Positions 14,701 through 26,965 of a stretch of 64,000 bases of DNA are shown piece after piece. The position numbers and the translations under genes were made by a program. The notes under the pieces are model-generated. The model was given only the letters and a program-made list of their open reading frames with translations. It ran no database searches and was not told the origin of the DNA. This DNA comes from Otis tarda. Its lineage: Eukaryota; Chordata; Aves; Otidiformes; Otididae. The stretch covers positions 161,274,053 to 161,338,052 of the forward strand of contig CM048552.1 of the NCBI GenBank assembly GCA_026413225.1, written 5' to 3'. Position 1 is the stretch's first letter. Each line of letters starts with the position of its first letter.

Positions 14701-15742
14701 CCATAATCACCAGGGAGTTTATCTGGGTTTGCAATAATACTGGAGTTGGTAATTTATAACAGGAGAGCAGGAGCTCACTAAACACAGCTTATGAAGCTTG
14801 GAGTTTTTCAAGAATAAGTTGCAGAACTTTTTATAATATGGATGCTCTTAGCAGCTTACAATTGGATAAAATATTAATCTATGTTACCCTAATAAGCTGA
14901 AAGCAAAACTTGCAGATTTGAAAGGTCTCTTTCTAAGCACTGACATCCTTATTGTTGTCTCTTCATACCTGTATAGTAAGAAATAAATCAAAACTCACTG
15001 CAGCCTGTGGAAAGGCTTCTGTTGACTGTAAAAAGATTGGACTAGAGTTCTCAACAAAAAGACTACTTAAAGCTGAAGAGATACATTAATGCCAATTTAT
15101 ATGATTTTTCACTGCATATTTGTTATTTCTGTTAACTTTGCTCATTCCTTTTGTTACAATAGGCCTCTAAGAAATGTAATACCTGAAAACTGTAGTCAGG
15201 CAAATATTGCTATTCAAATACATTCATTTATTATTTAGTCTAACACTGCTTTAGATTTTTAAAAGGAAGAAAAGAAAAGGAATGGAGATTAAAAAAAAAG
15301 AATCATATGATACTGCAGTTCTCCAAAAGATTGCTAGTAAGAAGATGAATATTTGCCATACAGAATTCATCATGTCAGGCATTGTGTTTGTCTAATTGTA
15401 TTTTTTGGTTTTGTAAAATCTCCCTCCATGGTCCAATGAGACATTTATTTATCTTTCTTGCATAAGGACTCCTAGAGAATGAGCCTTCTCAGATATCTAC
15501 TGGAGCCAGACGCTGATCCTTACACCCTTGAAGAATATAGAAAAACTGGAGGGTACTCTAAGGCTCTCAAAGACATCTTTTGAAGACTCTGTTTCTTAAA
15601 TAAAATGTACCTCTGCTTGCAGGAATGGGTGTTCGACCTGGTGATTTGTTGATTTTACATTAAAAGGATTTGCATTAGTCAGGTTCGGTATATGACAGAT
15701 TTCAGTACTGCAGACAGATGAAGAGTTAAAGAGAGTGGACCA
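8719..15742. other. Intron 2, unique sequence between CR1 copies
   Basis: No gene or recognised mobile element was found. There is a long T tract around 9518-9537. Open frames on the minus strand at 9674-10042 and 9921-10232 overlap each other, have no recognisable domain and look like chance. The rest is AT-rich unique DNA. Confidence 0.55.
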
Positions 15743-15990
15743 TCCTAATATCCAATCTAAACCTCCCCTGGTGCAACTTGAGGCCATTTCCTCTTGCCCT
15801 ATCACTTGTTCCTTGGGAGAAGAGATCGACACCCATCTTGCTAGAAGCTGCTTTCAGGTAGTTGTAGAGAGCAATAAGGTCTCTTCTCAGCTTCCTTTTC
15901 TCCAGACTAAACAACCCCAGTTTCCTCAGTTACTTCTCACAGGACTTGTTCTCTAGACCCTTCACCAGCTTTATTGCTCTTCTTTGGATG
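15743..15990 (-). mobile_element. CR1 LINE fragment
   Basis: Complement of the CR1 segment that encodes the end of ORF2. The plus strand reads CTAATATCCAATCTAAACCT, CCTGGTGCAACTTGAGGCC, then the block around CTTTTCTCCAGACTAAACAA and a final stretch ending ATTGCTCTTCTTTGGATG. Both ends are cut, so this is an internal piece of about 250 bases. It is sense relative to GPC6. Minus-strand frames across it (for example residues [18 protein letters not shown]) match the CR1 protein family pattern of SLEKRRLRGDLI. Confidence 0.88.
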
Positions 15991-17642
15991 CAAGAAGAGA
16001 GAATCTTAAAAACAGTACCTTACTTCAATGTTAACATACCGGAAACTATTATTGAATCAGATTTTTTATGGCAAAAGAAAACAAGGAAGAGAGTGGGGCA
16101 CTACCATTTTATTGCTCTTGGGTGAATTCTCTTCTGGATTCAACAAGCCAGAGTAGTTCTTTCTCTAAATAAAAACATGAGAAAAAAAAACACAAAACAA
16201 ACAACAAACATAAAAGGTTTGTCTAGTTCAATGTATTGCTCCAACAGCAAGTATATAATAGCAGATGTCCAGAACAAGGAAAGTATGTAGTAATACTTAA
16301 TTGGAGGGAAACTGGGATTAAGACAAGCAGAGTCCTTGGACCATACCAGCAGCCACATCAATACAAATTTCCTTCATAAATATCTTAGGTGAGAAAGGCA
16401 CTGAAAGTTCTTGCTTTTTCTTTTCAAACAGAAGCCAGAGGCAAACTAAAGAGTTACAGATTTATGCACTACCTGTCACAAATTGCTTTTCATAAATAAA
16501 AATGTCTTTAGTAGCATTGTTTTTAGAACTGTTCAAAAAACTTTATATTAAAAGATATATAGAAAGAAGCCGAAGTATAGATTGTTTAAGTGTTTATCCA
16601 TTTTACCCAATAACAACATTTTGATGCTGAATGAACTTAGAGATACCTTTGCATTCATTTTTCAAAATTTACATTTAAATAAAATATTCTGTTTTACACT
16701 TCATTCAGTATTAAGAAGTGTATATAACAACATTATCCTTGCACAAGAAAATAAAATTTTCCTGTGATGGTGTTGAAGGATTTCCATTTATATGCAGATT
16801 CTGACTTTTACCTCAGTGAAAGTGCATTCTTTGAAATAAGAACAGGAAAATAAACATTGCTTCAAAAAAAAAAATCTCAGCAAGAAAAAAATGTCAGCTC
16901 TAATCAAGCATGAATTACCTTCCTACTGATGAGCAACCCCACCTTCCTAAGAGGATTTCTTTTATTGCAAATTTTTTTACTGACAGGCAAAAAAGTCTCA
17001 AAACATCAAAATTGTCTTCCTCTCATTACTTTCCCTCTACCTTATCACTATTGCTTATTGCTTTAAGCCATATATCCTCCTGACCTCTAAGGCTTGCGAC
17101 TTTGAGATCATATTTTACTCTCTCTGTATTTAAAAGTGTTATCTAATTTTCCTGTCACCATCCTCCACAATATAGCAGGAGGCAAAATGTCCCTGGCTGC
17201 TTTAGCTCTTGACCGTAGCCTAGACAACCCCAGCTTTGATTCACTGTAACATCATCATCACCGGAGTACTTGGTATTCACGTAATTATTCCGCAGATATC
17301 GGCTGAATCTGTCACACCTTTTGTGGTCATCAAGTCAAAATATAAATGTCAATCAAGTTCTACTCTGCTGTGTCTGCCATCCACTGGTAAAGCGACCTGA
17401 CACATCTTACTGCTCCACAGACATCTCACAAACTGTCTACTGTGTTTTGAGCTGCTGTATCTTTTCTTTTTTTTTTTGCATTTGATCAGAAAAACACTGC
17501 CTTTTCCCTTTCTCCTAAAGAAAACCATTGCTCCTAGGTTTCCAGTCCGCATCTCTTTGCCTTAGCCTTATTCTGCCCTGGAAAAAGCTGATGACTCACT
17601 TCAGTTATCTGTGTAGAGGTGTCTAGTGCCATTTGAGGTGTT
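15991..17642. other. Intron 2, short unique interval
   Basis: Nothing recognised. The sequence is AT-rich with A runs near 16180-16200 and 16865-16875, plus a T run at 17461-17479. Confidence 0.55.
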
Positions 17643-18048
17643 TTAGAATCATAGAATCATTAGGGTTGGAAAGGACCTTCAAAAGTCACCTAGTCCAACC
17701 CCCTTGCAAGGAGAAGGGACATCTCCAACTAGATTAGGTTGCTTAGAGCCCTGTCCAACCTGGGCTTGTGTGTTTCTAGGGATGGAGCATCTACCACCTC
17801 TCTGGGCAACATGATCCAGTGTTCTACCACACTCATTGTAAAAAAGTTTTTCCTAATATCTAATCTAAAGCTACCTCCTCCTGTTTTAAAACCATTACCC
17901 CTTGTCCTGTCACAACAGGCCCTGCTGAAGAGTTTTTTTCCCCATCTTTCCTGTAGGTCCCCTTGAAGTACTGGAAGGCCACTATAAGGTCTCCCTAGAG
18001 CCTTCTCTCCTCCAGGCTGAGCAGCCCCAACTCTCTCTTTTAGGGTAT
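17643..18048 (-). mobile_element. CR1 LINE with intact 3' terminus
   Basis: The left edge reads TAGAATCATAGAATCATTAG, the complement of the ATTCTATGATTCTA repeats that close bird CR1 elements. It continues with GGTTGGAAAGGACCT, TCACCTAGTCCAACC, GGGATGGAGCATCTACCACC and the ORF2 tail complement (CCTCCAGGCTGAGCAGCCCC). It is about 400 bases, 5'-truncated as most CR1 copies are, and sense relative to GPC6. The minus-strand frame carries residues such as RTRGNGFKTGGGSFRLDIRK, the conserved C-terminal part of CR1 ORF2. Confidence 0.95.
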
Positions 18049-19490
18049 GCAAGACATCTTCACATAGCTAACAAAGCTGGCATATGATATCTGGGTCAAT
18101 CATGCCCTTTTGAAGGGGCAGCTGAAGGCCAGGCAGGAAAACTGAGGGCATTTAATAAGGCATTAGGTGTATTTAGCAGGAAACGTTGCTCGTAAGCAGA
18201 CATTCAGCATTTAAATCGGTTGCTGAAATATAAGGATGTCGTATTATTTTGAACGCTGTGAGATGGGTTCTTCTGGTGTCCAGCTGCCCCTCCCAGTCTC
18301 CCACACATACTGCATCATATTTGATAAATCTCTGCATATGTCTTGGGAACTCTGAAACATCTCAAATGGCAGACACATTTATTTTTAGGTCAGTGAATCC
18401 CTGCCCTGCAATTTGGTGTGTGCAATCTGGAGGTGAAATACCACTCTGAGAGTCTGAAAGAAAAAAAGCTGACCATAGGCACATTTTTCTCAACAAAATA
18501 GTTTAAATATATTTGATTAACTTTGATAACCATTTAGAATAACAGAAAACAACAGATAACAATGCAATGTAATTACAATGTATTTTTCCTAAATCCACAT
18601 TTTCATTAAAAAAACAAAGAATTTGGTTTAAGGCCAAATAACGTAAATTTCCAATGTATTCATAACAATATTTAGAAATAAAAGAAGGATTTTGGGGCTC
18701 AAATGAGTTAAAATGGCATAGTCTTGTTTTCAATTTTATTATGACAAAAACCTGTTATGTTAATTTTGGAGAAGAGAAGAGAGGTAATCAATAAACTCCT
18801 CTAACCTCATAATCACAAAGGAACAAATGGTGGATATAATCATAGGTAAACATATTATCTCTGCCCTTAAGCAAATTTTGCTTCCTAATAAATTTAATTC
18901 ATTCTTCATCAGCATATCATTATTCTTGAAGGAGAACAATCACATGTGATGCCATAATGAGCAATGTAAAGCAACCTGAGGCTGACCATAGCAAGACGTT
19001 ACTGGGTATGTTCACAGCAAAGTATAATCTCTCTAATACTACATGTTTGGCATGCAAATACAAATTTTTGAAAAGACCAAACTATTTTTTACCCACGGTG
19101 AATGTGCTGGAAAGGCATTTTGGCTGAAGGCAGAAACAATGTAGTGATTTGGTTTTTATTACGTTCTTACATATTGAAAAGGAAAAAAAAAAGTGAGGGC
19201 TAAGAGACCAGAGTAAAGAAAGTTTTTGCTCTGCTTTTCAAGGGGAAAGAGACAAAAGTATCATTTTCAAAAGTACGCTAAAATCCCCACTTGTGTGTGC
19301 TGTAAAGGAATATCTGTTTGTAGTTAAGTAATAACTTCTAATAAAACTATCTACAACAGTATGTAATAGTTGGAAAGGGAAGGGAAAATGGGCTTCAAAC
19401 TGGAGTGCTAGTCATATAAAGCACCCCAGCTATTTAAGAAGTGGTAAGGAGATAGCACCTGGTTAACTCAAGTTATAATATCTTTGTTAT

Positions 19491-19550
19491 AAATACTGAC
19501 TTATCGCTTTGCCTATTATAAAATACTGACTTATCGCTTTGTCTATTGTA
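19491..19550. repeat. 30-base tandem duplication
   Basis: Bases 19491-19520 and 19521-19550 both read AAATACTGACTTATCGCTTT followed by GCCTATTATA or GTCTATTGTA. By eye, 28 of 30 positions agree. It is an isolated two-copy repeat in unique DNA. Confidence 0.9.
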
Positions 19551-21946
19551 ATGTCTGTTCTTGAGCACAAAGCTTGTGCAGCATTGTCTTGCATTTCCAC
19601 AATGCCAACCACCCTAAAAAACGAACAAGGAAGCTCTCCTAGACAGAATGGGCTGGAGAAACCTCAGCAATAATGTTTAAATTCTACAACATTTGCCACC
19701 ACCACTGCTTGGGGACATCACATTTGACTGAAAGTGGAAAAGTTAAAATACCACAGAATAGGCTTACTCAGTGGATTTTACAGAATATGAAAAAAACTCA
19801 CAAATATATTAATCTAGGCAACACCAGCATGCAGGAGATAGATGGACATGGATTGCTGTATGCATGCTGCAGATAGGGACCCAGTGAAGAAGGATTTTAT
19901 CCACCAGTGAAAATGAAAGATAAGACACATGTAGATGCTTCCTGACTATCCAAAAACAAAACATGGGGCTAACCCAAAGATACCACTGCATCTTTGCTCC
20001 CGAGAAAGGTACAGATCAAATATCTCCAGTATGGCTCATCCGGCACTATGCTAGAGCAGCATTATATTCTTTCTACTGTCATACTCAAACTTCTTGATCA
20101 AGTAACTTAAATGCAAAATAGGAAGGCTTGTGGCAGGATGAGTAACATCCGACCCTTTAGTCCTATGATCTCAGTGAGATAAACAGGAATGAGACATCGA
20201 GAACGGTGTTTTCTCAGAGGTAAAGTTATTATCATTTACTAAAAAAAAAGATGAGAAATTTTCCATTATGGAAGAATGTCCTGTATTTTCTGTGACTTGC
20301 AATTGTTTCTGACTGTGCTGCTCACACGAAATTCAAAAAAGGCAGAAAAGAACTGCTTTTATCAGACTGTTTTGTGAAATGCAGTGTGAAGAGAGCTGCA
20401 AGTTGCTGCTTCACTTTTAACTTCACATTTAACTTTATTCACACTGTCACTGAAAGTAACTTTAATTTCAGTTATCTGAAACATCCAATAATTTGCAGGT
20501 CAAGAATTGCTCCAAGTTTACTTTTTCAATTCTATACTTTTCAATACAAATGAAAGACAAATGTGGCCATATTTGTGCAATATTACTTAATAATACATAA
20601 GTTTATGCTCACATACGCGTGCAAATCTCTTGCACTGTATTTTGTACTACATGAATGATTATCAAAGGATGAAAACATGCCTGTAATAAGAAATTAGAAA
20701 AAAAAAAGTCTGTCTCTGAATTATTAAAAAAAAATTTAGGTAAATCTTTCCTCTTTTGTATCATAGTTTTAGTGAAATCTGAAAACGTAGGAAACCTGAT
20801 ACCTGCTGATCTTACATGTCTAAAGCAGATGGCTTCATTATCGCATGCGACTGGAAAAGCTCATTTTGTAAGAGTCACCAGAGATTTCACAAATTTCTGG
20901 AAATAAAAAATTTGGAGGTTTGCTGCTTATGTCTATAAAATTAGCCTAATATTGATTTTCTGGTACATTAACATCTGAAGTGAGCCAAGGTTAAATCTGA
21001 GGAGACTGAAAATAGTGCTACAGCATTGGCTACTTTATCAAAATCAAAATATTCTAATTATATTTCCCATGTATTTGGATTCCTCAATGTCCTCAGTCAC
21101 ATACAAGGAGAATATAAGTGTTTGAAGTCTTGATGCATTTATTACTATAGTCCAGCTGTGATAAAGAGCCATTAAAATCTCATTGGCTCTATACTGCTGT
21201 ACTTAAAACACAGCAGAAGCATTTTGTACCAGCCAGTAACATTATAATATTTCTCAGATTGGGGAACATTGATGGTATTCAACATAACAGAGGCCAATAA
21301 GTTAATTGGAATGTAAAAGATGGAAAGGAAATAACCAGGAAAAAGAAAGTATCTAATCCATTCTGTTTCTGTTGGGTGAATTCTGCATCTACAGATCCAA
21401 CAGTGAGGTATGCAGTGCTGTGATCCTTCAGTCATTTTTGTGAGTGTGAAAAGCTACCTCAGAGCCTGAAACCTTCTGATAAATGCATACACAAGATGCT
21501 GTACAAAAAATCAGGGGAGTAATGTCTCTGTACACTGTGTATGTAAATAAAAAGCTTAAAAATATGGGCAAATGCAAAAGCCAGCACAGAAATTTGGGTA
21601 GGGGAAACTGAACATGGAGAGGATGACAAGTCCTTAAGACACAAAGAAGGAATAGCTCCTATTACCGTGGAATAGTGGCAGCATTGTTCTTTCTGGCTCT
21701 GATCATTCTGATTTATTGTGATATCATCTTACCTAACTTCAGATACGCATCTGAGAGGGTTAATCTTCATTTCTCATGCAGTCAATAGAGGAAAGGAGCC
21801 ACATATAAGATGTATTAATCTAACCTATTCTAAAGTAGGAAATATGTTGTGCTCTGAGAGTTCCTATTTCTTTCCACTGACTATCAAGGGAATTGAGACA
21901 ATTTGCTCAGATGAAGTCATCTACACATGGGCTGACATCCCCATTC

Positions 21947-22001
21947 AAAAAAAGAGAGAGAGGGAGAGAGAAAGGGAGGGAGAGTGGAACGAGAAGGGAG
22001 A
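21947..22001. repeat. GA-rich purine tract
   Basis: A run of AAAGAGAGAG, GGGAGAGAG and AAAGGGAGGG type sequence, almost purely A and G. It is simple sequence. An open frame runs across it, giving REREREGE residues, but this is a by-product of the repeat. Confidence 0.8.
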
Positions 22002-22561
22002 AGTACCAAAGATGCAGAGCACAAGGAACTAAGTTAAATGGAAAAGAAGGGTGACTAACCTTTAATACTTAAGTCCTATGTACAAAAAAAAACCATTAAA
22101 ATCATCAGGAACTGGGAACAACAGCAATGATTATAAATATCTAAATTAACAGAAAATGAGAAGACAGTGTTTGAAATGCTATTGGAAAAAGTATGGTCAG
22201 ATTGGCATTGGGACATAATTAGGAACCAACAAGATGAATAGATTTCACTGCCAAAGGCAGAGGGGAAAACACTCTGAACAACTGGATCACCAAGCCTGAG
22301 GAAAGCAAGAAAAGAGAGGTATAAATCTCCTCAGAGCACTGAAGCTAGTACACAACAGGAAAGGAAACTTCCCCAGCTTTCTACACAAAGCTAACACTCC
22401 TGGGCCCATACAACTCTACTATATATTTGGTTAAGAATATCCTGCTTCCTTTTTAATACATACACCATTTGCTTGTTACTCCTATTTAAAGTTTTTAAAT
22501 CTTTAAAATATCTGAACTTTTGTTGTTCTGGCTACTCCAGATATTGCCACCAGACAAGCCA

Positions 22562-23870
22562 GAGAATCTCAGAAATTATGGTTGGAAGGGACCTCTTGAG
22601 GTCATTTAAGCCAACCTCCCACTCAAATCATGGCCAACTGAGGCCTTGTCTAGCCAGACAAGGAATATCTCCATGGATGGAGATCCCCTGGCTTCTCTGG
22701 GCAACCTGCACCAGGGCTGTGCTGCCACCTAGATTTTTTTTTTTTTTTTTTTAACTTGAAGCTTTCAAGCTGCAATCTGTGGCCATTGTCCTTTGTTATA
22801 TCGTCTGGCACTTTTGAAGAGTGCTGGGCTCTATTATCTTTGGAACGAGGTATCCTTTAAGGAATTATAAGCAGCTATACATGCTCCTCTTTTCATCCTC
22901 TTTGTCAGATTAAGGAAACCAACTTCTCTCTGATTTTCTTTGTATAACATGTACTACAGGTCCCTGACCATTCTGTAACACTCTACTGGACCCTCTTCTG
23001 TTTCTACACACCTCTTTTGAAGTGGGAGCCTAAAACGGATGAAATATCCTAGATGTAGCCTCAGCAGCACCAAAAAAAAAGGGGTTTATAACTTTTATCC
23101 ACTGGGTATGCTTGTCCTCATATATCCCAGTACACGTTTGTGGCAATGAGGCAAAAACCAAACGGTTCATATTCAACTCGACATCCACATTGACTCCTAG
23201 GTCCCTTCAGTAGTGCTACTTCTCAGGCAATTGCTTTCCAGTCTGCACGTGGCTTGCTATCCCTAGGAGCAGAGCTTTTGCCTGCTTTCCAGCCTGCATA
23301 TGGCTTGTCATCCCTAGGTGCAGAGCTTTTGCCTTCTCCTCATTGAACTTGATGACGTTCCTGTTGACTCAGTCCTGAAATTAATCCAGATTTACCTTGA
23401 TAAGCCTCTGGACCAAAGTTCAGATGCCTCACCAGCCACTTCCCCTAACTTTGTGCCATATAAGAAGTTTGTTCTGTGTAACTATTGAGGTCACAGACGA
23501 TGATGCTGAACACTATTGGCCCCAGTACTAGTCCCCCAGTGTGCTGGGTACCCTCTGTTCAACAGCTGCCCACTGCGCATCTAGCCACTGATCACTGCCC
23601 TTTGAGCCTGACAGCCCAGACAATTTTCTACCCACACAGCAGTCAGATTAGGCAGCCAGGGTGTCCTCAGATACCAAATGAGAACACCGTGGGAGATAGT
23701 GTCAAAAGCCTTACCAAAGTCAAGGTATATTACCTCCACAGCTCTTCTCTCACCTGCAGAGCCAGTTATTTTGTCGGAGAGGCAATCAGGTTGTTCAAGC
23801 ATGATTTGCCCTTGAATGCCTGCCGTGAACACTCACAATGCCTGAATGCAGCTGGCCTCACAGTCTTTTA
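22562..23870 (-). mobile_element. Old CR1 LINE, reverse transcriptase part to 3' region
   Basis: This is the longest CR1 copy in the window, about 1.3 kb, sense relative to GPC6. The left part is the complement of the CR1 3' region (GGTTGGAAGGGACCTCTTGA, ATGGATGGAGATCCCCTGG). The right part, read on the minus strand, encodes VIYLDFGKAFDTISHGVLI and then WVENCLGCQAQRAVISG. These are the CR1 reverse transcriptase palm motif A (the catalytic Asp of YLDF is kept) and the segment after it. It is divergent, with reading-frame breaks. A T tract at 22733-22752 interrupts it and a 51-base internal duplication lies at 23233-23334. The right boundary is approximate. Confidence 0.88.
23233..23334. repeat. 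51-base tandem duplication inside the CR1 copy
   Basis: Two adjacent units, 23233-23283 and 23284-23334. Both begin GCTTTCCAG and contain the blocks ATCCCTAGG and GCAGAGCTTTTGCCT. The units differ at only a few positions by eye. Only one such block is expected in CR1, so the duplication arose in this copy or in its source. Confidence 0.88.
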
Positions 23871-26224
23871 ATTTTAACACCTGCAAACTGACAATATTAG
23901 TCCTGCAAGGCTGTTGAACCCCAAACTGATGTTGAAATGACATAGCCAGCACCTGCTGCACTTCAGGACATCATAGATTTGCATTCATTTTTTCAGAGTG
24001 CTGTTTCTAGGGATGGCAATAGACTCTGTAAGATCATACTTGCAAATTAACAGGCAATAATAGAAACATCAAATTTGTAAATACCTCCATATCTCATTCT
24101 TTGAGGGTGTCTTATTTCCCAAATCAAGCCTAAAAATACAACAAATTACATTGAAACTACTGAGTAATAAAAAGAGAAAGTGTTTTCAGAGTCATTCAGA
24201 TATTCTAAACATTAGTTATGAGAGATTCGATTAAAATAATTCCTTACTGCAATCTTCTGTGAATAAATGACAACACCTATTCATGTTTACAAGGTTATAC
24301 AGCTATACACAATACACGTACATCTTAGGTTTCCAGGTCACATAAAGGTATATTCACAGTAATTACTGTTAGTATTTTTGTCAATACCGTCATCTCTACT
24401 AAAATGTTCCACGTGAAGCATTCTCAAATACCAGTTTTCATTGTTTCCATTTAAAATAGCACAATCGTGGCAGGGCTACCTTATGAGACATGCATTTCTG
24501 TCTTTCAGAGGCAAAGACAAACAGATCACTTACTGAACAGCAAACGTCAAAGCATAAATCAATCATTTCCCTAATAAACTATCCTGAAGCAATAGCTGTA
24601 TAAGGAATAGAAGAACATTTAGCTCAGTATTCTCTGCACAAATATTTCAAGAGAAAAGGCTCAAGATGACATCCTGATTCCCATCAGTCCTGTGAGAACA
24701 GAGCTTTAAGATGCTGGATGCCTCAGAGCTAAGTGCTGTAACAGGCAGGTGCTAGGACAGCCAGCAAGCTCATTACATGTATTGTATGCTGTCAGTTGTA
24801 GTATTTGCAAACAAATTTCCTATCATCTTGTCATCTATTGAAGACGTAGAATATATCTTTTCTTCCAGCTTTCTAGCTGGAATATATATTTTCTTCCTAA
24901 ATATTTCTGTCCATAGGACTATGCTAGGTACACCTGTGCTTTCGTCTCTGAACTTACTTCTGGACCTGAGGAGATGCAATGGTTAGTCTCATATTTTTGT
25001 TTGCTGGTTTGTCTGTTTGTTTATTTTATACAGGTATGCTGATATTCTGGGTATGCATTCATACTATTTATACTACATCAAGTAAACAGTAATTGTAATA
25101 CTTCTGTCAGGAAGTATACTTATCATTAAAACACCATTATTTAGCAACAGCTGCAATCTTCCAGCACCTGTGATATGAAAACACATTTCTGGAGGACAAA
25201 TAATACGGCATAACTGAAAAGGAGGAAGAAAGAGTAAAAGCCAGAAGCTGCCACAAAATGAATTTGCACTTTACTAAGTGCATGTTTTGTTAAGCAATAC
25301 CTTTCTTCCTCTTCTGAAAGTTATGAGCAAAGCTGACTCTTGAAAATCATGGACATGCCAGAAGAAAACAGCATAAAATCCCTAAAAGGATTCCCTAAAG
25401 GCAGTATTGTCCTGCCTTTGTGAAGAAGACATAGTCCTAAGAGGAAGAATAAGTACATATCACTGAGATGAACTCTTGTTCACTGTTAGATATGACATGA
25501 GGATTAACATTTGTTTTCCAATTCTGTATAGAAATACATAAATAGAAAGTATTTGGCAACTGAAACAAAACTTCTAATAGAGAAACTGTATTTGAAGTTC
25601 TTACCTACAGAGTCTATAGTGAGAAGGTTCTGCTTAACAGCTAAGAAGTGCTGCAGAATATGCTGAAGTTTAATATTCATGATTTATAGTTCGCTTACTA
25701 CAGAAAAGTGCCTTGATGTCTTGGACCTTTACTATCTACAATCAAAACCCAGCGAGGCTGGGTTTTGAAATAACATATTTATTTGTTCATTTTGGAGAAA
25801 ATTTGAGGAAAACAAGGATAAGAAGTTATTTAATATTTTAGAGATATACTAGGCACTTTAATATGCAGTGAGATACAGAAAATGGAGTGGTGAATGCAGT
25901 AATGGTACTCAGGGAAACAATTTTCATGCCATCCACCCTTAAATGTTGTTATGAACACTGAATTTAAGAAGGCCACAAGTCTACCTCAATTTGGTAACAG
26001 ATCTGAAGAAAAAGACTTGCTTTGTTTGATAAATAACTGGGTTCAATGATCCACTCTAGCTGTGGGAAACTGGCATGAAGTTGCACAGCAGAAATTCGAT
26101 ACAACGAGAGCACCGTTGTTCCAAAAGATCAATGATGAGAGGAGGTGATGGTAGAATTTCAGCAGTTTAATTAGTCATCTTAGTAGTACATCCCAAAGAA
26201 CTTGTGTCAGATAAAGAATGGGTG
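23871..26224. other. Intron 2, unique interval
   Basis: No gene was found. Open frames on both strands around 24773-24986 lie over an AT-rich near-palindrome (TTCCAGCT, TTCT, AGCTGGAA) and have no domain. A perfect 12-base-stem hairpin is at 25742-25768. Confidence 0.55.
25742..25768. repeat. Perfect 12-base-stem hairpin
   Basis: TCAAAACCCAGC, then GAG, then GCTGGGTTTTGA. The two arms are exact complements with a 3-base loop. The flanks do not extend the stem, so a typical microRNA precursor (about 30-base stem) is not supported. Confidence 0.8.
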
Positions 26225-26330
26225 TTCTTTTCAAATGAATCATGTATTAATCACCTGGGAGAAGGAGTAAACAGCACATTAATTAAATTTGTATATGATT
26301 CCAAAATGGAGATGCTGCAACAACTAATAT
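26225..26330 (+). mobile_element. Possible very old CR1 relic
   Basis: The plus strand, allowing one frame, reads NHLGEGVNSTLIKFVYDS around 26250-26305. This resembles the CR1 reverse transcriptase stretch NDLGEGI.STL.KFADDTKLG, with the second Asp of the FADD box kept and the first changed. The following bases (to about 26640) may be more of the same element but are too diverged to call. It would be antisense to GPC6. This is a by-eye match over a short stretch and could be wrong. Confidence 0.45.
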
Positions 26331-26965
26331 AGAGGTAAGACAAAAAGCCCGTAGTGACTGAAAAAAAAAAAAAAATTACAGTAGTGAAGTATGGTCTAGC
26401 TAGAAAAATAAAAGTGAATGCATTTAAGACAAATAAGAAAAAAAAATCAACAGGAATATCTGGGGAAAAATGACCTGAGGGTAAGAAATGTAATGTGAAT
26501 GTGCAACACAGTGTTGCAGCAAGTAAAAAAATCAGTTTCATTTCATAAGGCAAAGGATGTTGTAAACCAAAGACCTCTTCTATGGCAACATGGTGCATTC
26601 ACTAAATGTTGTGTCTAGGCCTGAAAGCTTCTACACTAAAAACCTGAACTGAAAGGAATTTTTAAAAAGTAACAAAATGTGACTATGAGAGAAAATTAAA
26701 CTTATGAGAAACAATAAAAACAATTCTTGTTTACAGGAAAAGCTTGGATCAATGAAAAAATCAAGAGAAACTGTGATTTTCTCTAAAAACTTTCTTAACA
26801 TGAAGAAAGGTGAGGTTATATCTAAACGTCCAAGATGATGCAGATGAAAAGCAGCCTTTGTTCCATTTGCAATTTTGTCACTACTGAATTGTGTGACCTC
26901 AGGAAAGTCAGATTGTCTTAATGTGCCTCAGTTTCCTCATCATCATTATAGGCACATAAATATTA

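Larger units (their letters stand above)
18049..22561. other. Intron 2, unique interval
   Basis: No gene was found. It holds a 30-base tandem duplication at 19491-19550 and a purine-rich GA tract near 21947-22001. The part around 18060-18440 is slightly richer in GC but not recognised. Confidence 0.55.

Noticed and set aside
23485-23871. 128-codon plus-strand open frame
   Set aside because: It is the antisense of the CR1 reverse transcriptase on the minus strand and not a gene.
24773-24986. Matching open frames on both strands around an AT-rich near-palindrome
   Set aside because: The 8-base arms (TTCCAGCT and AGCTGGAA) are short and the outer arms do not pair well. No precursor-like hairpin and no protein domain.
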